Shown piece by piece: positions 56,697 to 64,000 of a stretch of 64,000 nucleotides of DNA. The notes beneath the pieces were generated by a model. It saw nothing but the letters and a program-made list of their open reading frames with translations, had not been told where the DNA came from and did no database searches. Origin of the DNA: Pollenia angustigena (Eukaryota; Arthropoda; Insecta; Diptera; Polleniidae); NCBI GenBank assembly GCA_930367215.1, contig OV884058.1:108709802-108773801 (forward strand). The letters run 5' to 3'. Each line of letters opens with the position of its first letter. The stretch's first letter is position 1. Both the position numbers and the translations under genes were made by a program.

Positions 56697-57125
56697 ACCG
56701 GCAGTCGGCTTAATACGACGAAATACTGGTATGTATTCAGTCGGCTACCGAATGGAATTCGGAGGCACCGGCAGAATACGACTAACTACTGGGGTCTAAT
56801 TACCGCATACGATATCGAGCAAAATTTATCGAAAATTTTTATTTTGGTATTATGGCTCTCGATATCGAATGAAATGTATCGTAATTTGAGATGATAGCAT
56901 TCTATATCGAGTAACCAAAGACATTACATATCTCTAGTTTTCATTCGATATGTCAGTGTCTATCGTATGCAGAAAAATTCGATAGTTTACTCGATACGAT
57001 AGCTTACTCGATATCGAATGCGGTAATTAGGCCCCTGGCTTAATACTGGTTTGTATTCAGTCGGCTACCGAATGGAATTCGGAGGCACCGGCAGTCGGCT
57101 AAATACGACTAACTACGGTTACTAC
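56697..57125. repeat. Minisatellite domain, right part
   Basis: Units of the 'attcagtcggctaccgaatg' array recur at 56733 and 57056, interrupted by the MITE at 56791-57035. The array fades after 57120 into 'actaactaccgagagtaaat'. Confidence 0.8.
56791..57035. mobile_element. MITE GGGGTCTAAT/CGATATCGAG, copy 2
   Basis: This 245-bp copy has ends GGGGTCTAATTACCGCAT and inverted GGGGCCTAATTACCGCAT. It is nearly identical in the interior to 37268-37498. It is inserted in the minisatellite. No clear target duplication. Confidence 0.85.
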
Positions 57126-57745
57126 TAACTACCGAGAGTAAATACTGGCGTTGAGGGCAATATCTACTCTGTTTGTTTCGAGCAAACTTTGGTCTACTTA
57201 TTCAAAAATAAAATAAACTACTTGAGACTTATAAAGTGAAAAAGTTGTGGTAGCAAATAATAAGGGTATTCATAGTGGTAAGTAAAATAGTAAGGATATT
57301 CACGGTGTTAGGTTACTTATATTTTATAATGTTAGCATTAAATGTAAATGTAGGGTAAGTTTGTAACGTCACGTTACATATAGACCCTTACAATTTTGCA
57401 TCGTTTGTGCAAAATAATTGTTAATTGGTTGTTGTTGGGTTTTTTCACTTTTGCTTCTTCGCAAGAGTGCAACTTTTGACGTGAATATCTTTATTGTTTC
57501 TGCCTTCAATGGACGAAAAATGAATAACATGCATAAATTCACAATATTATTACAGTAACTGACTGTAGTTTATTTAAGAAATATTCCGTTCAGTCATTTT
57601 TAAATAAATAAACATTTAAAATTCCAAGCAAATTTATTTTGAACTGATTCTAACAGTTATTCAAAAAACTAAATGCATATTAATACGGATTTTCAGTTGC
57701 AGTTTATATTGTCCGTTGATTGAGTTAAATTCTTCTTTATGTTAA
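57126..57745. other. Unassigned DNA
   Basis: No gene or element recognised. At 57280-57330 'ttagtaaggatattcac'-like motifs occur twice. Confidence 0.4.
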
Positions 57746-57748
57746 ACT

Positions 57749-58795
57749 AGCTGACCCGGTCTACGTTGCTGGCCCTAAGTAAACATTAGTTTTGTATTAC
57801 CACACGATTTAAATTGAGCATTTAACGAAATTTACGGCCTTTAAAATAAAAATCCATGGAATACCTATCATAAATTTTTTTTAAAAAATAACTTACATAT
57901 GGTGTGGATATGGGCTCAATCAAAAAAGAAAAAGTTGGACCATGGCGATAATTTTAAAGAAAAAATCGTCCAAATAGGTCAAGCCGTTCTCAAATCATGC
58001 TCTTAATAGAAAAAGTGGGCGTAAAAGTAGGCGTGGTAATTTTTTCTTTCGATGAAAACGTAAAATAAATTAATACGAACAGTTAAAAGAAAAATTAGTC
58101 AAATCGATGGAGCAGTTTTTTGATTTTAGGTAAATCGAAAAAAGTAGGCGTAAAAGTGGGTGGGGCAAAATTTTCTTTCCGTAAAAACCTAAGTTAAACC
58201 ATGGCGATCATTTTGAAGAAAAAATCGTCCAAATCGGTCAAGTCGTTCTCCAATTATGCGCTTAATAGAAAAAGTGGGCGTAAAAGTAGGCGTGGTAAAT
58301 TTTTCTATCGATGAAAACTTAAAATGGATTAATACGAACATTTAAAAGATAAATTAGTCAAATCGATGGAGCAGTTTTTTGATTTTAGGTAAATCGAAAA
58401 AAGTGGGCGGGGCAAAATTTTCTTTCCGTTAAACCCTAAGGTGGACCATGGCGATCATTTTAAAGAAAAAATCGTCCAAATCGGTCAAGCCGTTCTCAAT
58501 TTATGCGCTTAATATAAAAAGTGGGCGTAAAAGTAGGCGTGGTAAATTTTTCTATCGATGAAAACTTAAAATGGATTAATACGAAGATTTGAAAGAAAAA
58601 TTAGTCAACTCGATGGAGCCGTTTTCTGATTTTAGGTAAATCGAAAAAAGTGGGCGTAAAAGTGGGCGGGGCAAAAGTATCCTATGTCCGTCTCCTGGCT
58701 CTAAGCTACCTCCCTACCAATTTTCAGCCAAATCTGTTCTGCCGTTCTTGAGTTATAAGTGGTGTAACTAACACGACTTTCTTTTATATATATAG
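57749..58795. repeat. ACTAGCTGACCC repeat with ~250-bp modules, copy 2
   Basis: Starts ACTAGCTGACCCGGTCTACG and ends with 'ttttatatatatagatta'. It contains at least three tandem modules, marked by 'ccatggcgat' at 57941, 58200 and 58447, so the period is about 247-259 bp. Each has 'aaatcgtccaaatcggtcaa' and AGTGGGCGTAAAAGTAGGCG. The final part 'gccgttcttgagttataagt' precedes the tail. Same family as 28757-29565. Confidence 0.65.
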
Positions 58796-58824
58796 ATTAA
58801 ATAAAAATGTAATTTAAAGCAACG

Positions 58825-59596
58825 AAAAGTTCATTTAATTTTTACTGTCAAAAATTCAACCGCGAATTCCGTAAAAACAATTGAATATTCAGTTACCTTA
58901 TACATATATATTAATTGTCAAAAAATTAACTACATATTCCGTAAAAACAAATAAATATGCAGTTATTATAAAATTTTACTGTCAAAAATTCAACACCATA
59001 TCCAGTAAAAACAATTAAATATTCAGTTATTTTATATAATTTAGCTACCAAAAATTAATTTTTACTTATCTATAAAAAATAAATTGCTTGTTTTGTGTAA
59101 GCAATTCCCATTTTCTATTTGTTAATATAATTTAGTTAAATACATCAAATTTTAAAAGTAAAATAATTGCGAAGCCATATCGGTCATGCTGCTGGTGTCT
59201 TATAATTGAGAGTTCTTCTGTAAACAACGTGGTCAGTACAACAAAAGTAAAACAAACGTTTGTAACAGGGTAAGTAAATAATAATATTCTCCCTCTCTCG
59301 CTTATAAGAAAAACAAGCGGACAGGTGTCTGTCTGGTGTTTTTTAGAAATTCGGCTCTTTTGTGGAGTAAACGAAAATTACTGAATTTAAAAATAACTGA
59401 ATATTTAATTGTTTTTACTGAATATGGGGTCAATTTTTTGACACTAAAATTTTATAAAATAACTGAATATTTAATTGTTTTTACTGAATATGGTGTTGAA
59501 TTTTTGACAGTAAAATTTAACAAAATAACTGAATCTTTATTAGATTTTACGGAATATGGTGTTGAATTTTTGACAGTAAAAATTAAATGAACTTTT
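58825..59596. mobile_element. Foldback-like element, 66-bp repeat arms, shared core
   Basis: The ends are exact inverted repeats of about 35 bp (AAAAGTTCATTTAATTTTTA onward). The left arm has about three and a half tandem units of about 66 bp, with 'actgtcaaaaattcaac' and 'gtaaaaacaattaaatattc'. The right arm has the same units inverted. The core (59100-59280) has 'tttctatttgttaatataat' and 'tgctgctggtgtcttataat', similar to the 382-bp satellite and to 16865-17000. Confidence 0.75.
59336..59590 (+). other. Repeat-generated open frame (not a gene)
   Basis: Because the arm unit is 66 bp, a multiple of three, the tandem copies stay in one frame and give a periodic peptide (KITEYLIVFTEYGVEFLTVK, repeated). 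It is described here so that it is not mistaken for a repetitive protein. There is no start context, homology or conservation beyond the DNA repeat. Confidence 0.7.
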
Positions 59597-59726
59597 TGTT
59601 AAAAATAAATGAAAAATAAGTAGACCGGTTTTTAATTGAATTTTCATTTATTTTATACTACAATTTCAGTTAAGTTTACGTTCAGAATATTGTGAGTGTA
59701 TTTATGGTTTCGTTTTTCTTGGAATA

Positions 59727-60089
59727 CCCTGCAAATAAAATTGGACCACCTGATCCATTTTGATAAAATGGACTACTCCATGGACTGGTCCGATGTAATG
59801 CAAGCATGGACCATGTCATTGTTAAAAAGTGTTTGTAGTGAGACGAAATGTCTTCGTTTTTTAACGACATGCTTTCGTTTTTAAACGACTTCAAACCTAA
59901 TCCTCTTGAGTATACCATGGAGTAGTTTTAAAACTACTCCTTAGTGGTCCAAAGGTTGGTTATATGGTCCTCTCCTAGGAATCGTAATGTTAAATAGACC
60001 AGGTTTTTTCCATACGTTTGGGTTACTTTTGGACTAGTCCTGGTCCCTTGTTAACACGCATGTTTGGACTGGTCCTATTATTTGCAGGG
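59727..60089 (+). mobile_element. MITE family CCCTGCAAAT, full copy 3
   Basis: This 363-bp copy begins CCCTGCAAATAAAATTGGAC and ends TTATTTGCAGGG, with ATA on both sides (59724-59726, 60090-60092). It shares 'gcaagcatggaccatgtcat' and 'ccatggagtagtttt' with copy 2 in inverse orientation. No coding sequence. Confidence 0.88.
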
Positions 60090-60092
60090 ATA

Positions 60093-61129
60093 TTATTGAT
60101 AAGTTAAGCGAAACTCTTCCCTATTTCTTTTGTTTGTTTGATTTCAAGTCTTAAATAATGCGATGTAAAGCTTTGGTATTTGCCGGAAAGTGATTCCTAA
60201 ACAAATTCTTTAGTTACTAGGAAGTATAATTATTTACTTGCGAATAGTCCTAAAAGAAAAGCAATTACCTTTCGCATTACCAGTCACCGATTATTTCAAT
60301 AATAACTAACAGCTTGAGGTAGATTTGAGTTATTTCTTGTGCATAACTTTCATTTTAGACAATAACAAGTACACGCAAATGATTTGTTTTGACGAGTAAT
60401 GTTCAAAAATGGGTCACTGCGCTGCATTTGATGTAATCTGATTATTAAAATCAGTGATGCCAGATAATGCGTTTAAAAACGCGCTGCGCACCATGGTGGG
60501 GCGAAGTGAGTCTTTTCCAAACAGGCCTAATGAAAAATGTAATGCACATAGAGAGCAATTGAGACTAAAATCAATTATTTTTAATAAAGAAAGCAGTAAG
60601 TAGTCAAATAAAAATTGTAAATGCTACTGCACACAAACAATAATTTAAGTATATTATTAGAGAATTCAAATCTTTGGTTTTGCTGGGTTTGGAACTGCTG
60701 GGTTTATTCTATTTTATAGTATTTCATTTAAAAGTTGTTAATTTATGAACGACGAGTATTTAAATAAACATTATTAAAAGTTATAATTGCAAGTAAACAA
60801 ATGTGCGAATAGCAACAACTTTAATCCAGTTATGATGCAACTAATGGCGTTGGGAAAATTTATGATTTTATGGAGAAACAATCGCTTAAAAAGAGCGTAA
60901 AATTATTATTTACAGTTTTTTTTTAAGATTTAAAACTTTTTATTTAATATATGATTGAAAATTTTTTAGCAAATTTGTCGGTTTTTTATAAAAATAAAAT
61001 CGCATTTAATGTTATACGTAATACAGTGGAACTTTTCTTGACCGGAAAACGAAAGGACCATTCAAATGTGTTCGTTTAAGGATTTTATTAAACTTTTCGA
61101 AATGAATAAGTACTTTAACAAAACAAATT
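60093..61129. other. Unassigned DNA
   Basis: No gene or element ends recognised. At about 60455-60500 there is a less AT-rich patch. Confidence 0.4.
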
Positions 61130-62255
61130 CACGCAAAGAAAAAACATGGTTGTGGGAAACATACTCTGAGAGCAACATATTATGATAAAATTCATGATTG
61201 TAGTCACCATATTAAGATTATTATTGAATAATATTATGACTAAATATACTCGTAATATTACAACATAATATTTTTCCCTTAGTCATGTTATTATTCTGTT
61301 AATCATACTAAGCTAAGAAGTAATAAAATTATTGTCATGCTAATCATAATAAGTCAAGAACTAATCATATTATTGTCATGTTAATCATATTAAGCTAAGA
61401 AGTAATCATATTATCATCATGTTAATCATAATAAATTAAGAAGCAATCATATTATGATACAGCACCTTTCATAACTGTCATAAAAATACAAAATAAATTT
61501 AAATTTATTACATAGATTTTTTATTTTGTGGCTTTTTACAATTTTTCTTAATGTAAATCAAATAGCGGAGTTCAATATAAGGCTTGCAAAAGAACAAATG
61601 CAAAATCTGTGGTTTTCATTGGCAACCGCGTATGTCCATTTTGCCGATTTTGAGATGTTGATGCCATATTGCCTAATTTTAAACGATCTTTACATGTTTC
61701 ATAAAATTTCTGAAAAAAGATGGATTAATTCCGATTTTTTTAACGTAATGACAATTTGTTTTTAGCAATATATCATCACTTATACCGAATGAACTCCGCT
61801 AATATTTTAATTTCTTTAACCTTATTTTTTTATAGGAATTTATCTTTAAATTGTTTAACCGCTCACTTATAAAATAAACGACACAACTGATTCAAAATTA
61901 TTTTACAAATGGCGCTAACATAATATTATTAGAGTAAAAATAGTTTGATTGCATCTAAAACATAATATGATTAATGTATAGAAAGTTATCATGTTATGGC
62001 TATTAAATATCATCATATGGTTGTGAGTTATATAATATGTTTTGAAAGTTATAATAATTTAGTTTTTAGAAAAATAATTATTTTTCGGTCAACAATACTC
62101 AAATTTATAATTGCGATAAACATTGATATGTTTACAGCAACTATAATATTGTTGATATTAAATAAAAATATCAATTATTTGTGTACGACAACAATATATT
62201 GTTACATTAAACATTGTTGCCATAGCAATGCCCAACCATATTTTTTCTCTGCGTG
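61130..62255 (-). mobile_element. 1.1 kb MITE CACGCAGAGAAAAAA, copy 2
   Basis: The left end CACGCAAAGAAAAAACATGG and right end (inverse of CACGCAGAGAAAAAATATGG) are both present. It is the full-length, oppositely oriented partner of 39547-40625. The imperfect 45-bp tandem repeats lie near its left side (61300-61460). The frames at 61526 and 61996 lie inside it, have no known domain and are not called as genes. Confidence 0.85.
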
Positions 62256-62684
62256 TTGTTGTGTTTGGGGCCTTTTAACGCATCTCGAAATAGTCACTGT
62301 TTTATGTGGATTTTTTGCTGGATCTCGACCTGACTCCAAATATATTCGAAACGACATTGGTCAGGACATAACCGTCACCAGAATGGCTATATGGAGGGCT
62401 CAGAGCTGAAGCGAACCAAGTCAAAAATTAAAATTCGATAATATTTTGAGTTTGAGTAAGTGAATTTCCATTGATTTCTGGAGACATTGACATGGGTTTA
62501 TTACCGTTACTTTTGGAACGAAAAACTTTTTGATTTAGTCCGTTACAGAACTCGATAGAGTTAAACTGTGCGAAGAATTTCACACCAGTTTTGAAATACA
62601 TTTTATTTTATGACTTGGTTCGGTTCAGCTTTGAACCCTCCATATATAGGCCCTGAATTGGATGTTACGTATACTTATGATATG
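62256..62684. repeat. Dispersed segment shared with 33425-33586
   Basis: The part at 62563-62650 matches 33503-33586 ('gttaaactgtgcgaagaatt', 'atgacttggttcgg'). The rest is unassigned. Confidence 0.45.
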
Positions 62685-62960
62685 TGGGCTTAACAGGACG
62701 GTGCTAGACAGCTCAGGCAATACTAGATATTCTGCACAAGAGATTTTAAATCATGGTCATCTCAAGTGGAGGTTGTGTAAACTGGCTACCGTGATCGTGC
62801 GATTTGACCTCGTTAGACTTTTTCTAAACTAATGGCATCATTCATATTCAGCCCAGTTTATGCACCACATTCATGAAAAACTAGACATTTTGGCAACACA
62901 CCACCCAGCAAGGCCGCAGAAGAAATTTGTCCGATTTTATATTCCAAATATCGACGGCTT
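62685..62960 (+). pseudogene. mariner transposase fragment
   Basis: From 62693 one frame reads QDGARQL, matching the Q-D-G-A-R segment before the second catalytic Asp of mariner transposases. About 100 bp on, a shifted frame reads like SCDLTSLDFFL (62795-62830), matching the C-D-L-T-P-L-D-F-F-L-W signature. Stops and frameshifts occur between them, so it is a relic. Element ends were not found. Confidence 0.65.
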
Positions 62961-63560
62961 ATATTCAATACCCGCCATCCGCCAAAATACAATTTTTCAG
63001 GAGAGAGAAAAAACTGTTTCTTTCGAAAATTCTTAAGGTATGAATTAATCTATCTTCTATAATATTTTTTAAATATGACTACTAAGTCACCCTTATAAAA
63101 AAAGTAGAACTTTTAACTCTATTCGTAGCGATATGGTTGATGTCGGGTCAAATATTTTTATGGCGTATAGCGGTAATTGCACAGTAATAAAAATATGTTT
63201 TTGCTCTAATATGTAATTTTATTAAATTAAGCATTTGTTTAACGTTTTTCTAACATAAAAGAATTCAATAACAAAACAATAACAAAAAAATAAACATAAT
63301 TAAAAAATGTAATTCAAATTGGACATTGTCACATTGCTCCTTATTACTTTGACTCCATCTGAACTAAATTATCATAAAAGTGATGATATTCTAGTGGTAT
63401 AACCGGCTTCAAATCTTGAAGATGTTTCCATTTACTAGGCTGGATTGGTAACTGAGCAGTATGCAAATGCATATAATTTAACTGTTAGTTTAACTGCTCT
63501 GCAACCCGATAATGATGTTAAAAAATTATTAAAAGACTATGCTTGAATTACGTATTCATG
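62961..63560. other. Unassigned AT-rich DNA
   Basis: No recognised gene or repeat ends. Confidence 0.4.
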
Positions 63561-63574
63561 TTTTTTCTATTTGT

Positions 63575-64000
63575 TTTTTCTATGGGAGGTGGGCGTGATC
63601 AGGTATATATTTTCAGGAGCCCATTTTACAATTATAATATTTATTTTTTGTGAAAGTTGAGTTGATGTATTAGAAATCAAGGCAGAAATCAAATTTCACA
63701 CAAATGATTATGAGTGTTTCAAAATGCTATGTGCCAAAAAACAATGCCATAGGTCAAAATTTAATTTTCACTTTGTATGGGAGGTGGGCTTAAAAGTGGG
63801 CGGATATTTTTTAAGTATCACACAAATGATTACGAGTGCTTAAAAATGCTATGGCCAAAAAACAATGCCGTAGGTTAAAATTTAATTTTCACTTTGTATG
63901 GGAGGTGGGCGTAAAAGTGGGCGATTCATTTTGATTTTTCCATTTTTTTCTTGATTCAAACAAATGCCTATGTGCCAAGTTTCATTATCCTTCAACAACT
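63575..64000. repeat. Tandem ~121-bp GGGAGGTGGGCG modules, runs off the window
   Basis: The motif 'tatgggaggtgggc' recurs at about 63581, 63776 and 63897. The last two are about 121 bp apart and share 'aaaaatgctatg', 'ccaaaaaacaatgcc' and 'taaaatttaattttcacttt'. The AAGTGGGCG motif also occurs in the ACTAGCTGACCC repeats, so the families may be related. It continues beyond 64000. Confidence 0.65.

Noticed and set aside
59336..59590. Repetitive protein with 22-residue periods
   Set aside because: It results from tandem 66-bp DNA units inside a foldback arm; the unit length happens to be a multiple of three.
61996..62409. 137-codon protein
   Set aside because: Most of it is the right part of the 1.1 kb MITE, and it runs past the MITE end into unrelated DNA.

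Overview
This 64 kb window is AT-rich eukaryotic DNA made almost entirely of transposable elements and simple repeats. I found no host protein-coding gene, rRNA or functional tRNA in it. The element mix is Jockey-like non-LTR reverse transcriptase, mariner and hAT copies, Transib, Harbinger-type MITEs, and dispersed repeats rich in GTCCGTCTGTC. Together with the base composition this suggests an insect, most likely a higher (calyptrate) fly. That placement is inference. Nearly all short open frames are chance or lie inside repeats.

Layout. 1-2500: unassigned AT-rich DNA. 2508-4007: an inverted-repeat element with a decayed transposase-like ORF. 4213-6545: an internally deleted Transib copy carrying a second element. 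8022-8240: a palindromic Harbinger-type MITE. 8790-10500: a Jockey-like reverse transcriptase remnant split by a MITE. 11.7-20 kb: several MITEs and small inverted-repeat elements. 21.6-22.1 kb: a GC-richer tandem duplication. 24.2-24.6 kb: a 12-bp minisatellite. 25.2-26.4 kb: a pogo-like element. 26.86-29.68 kb: an hAT remnant with nested insertions. 31.5-34.5 kb: two decayed mariner copies, one interrupted by an hAT element with a perfect 8-bp duplication. 35.6-37.0 kb: a three-level nest (hAT, MITE, Harbinger-type MITE). 38.2-44.2 kb: a mosaic of dispersed repeats and a 1.1 kb MITE. 44.4-45.7 kb: a composite element with two hammerhead ribozyme motifs. 46.5-53.1 kb: a 6.6 kb foldback-like element with 382-bp tandem arms, hosting an apparently intact 3.35 kb Transib. 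53.1-57.1 kb: a minisatellite domain interrupted by two hAT elements and one MITE. 57.7-64 kb: more tandem-module repeats, a second foldback-like element, MITEs and a mariner transposase fragment.

The two strongest items follow. (1) The Transib at 47822-51169 encodes one long RAG1-core-like transposase and has matching termini and a perfect 5-bp target duplication. Each terminus begins with a heptamer like the V(D)J recombination signal, followed 22-23 bp inward by a nonamer-like block. (2) The element at 44438-45658 is a partial direct-repeat dimer with a 561-bp period. Each unit carries a type-I hammerhead motif with a minimal, self-complementary helix III, and the whole lies between 16-bp direct repeats. 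This is the architecture expected of a Penelope-like or retrozyme-like retroelement.
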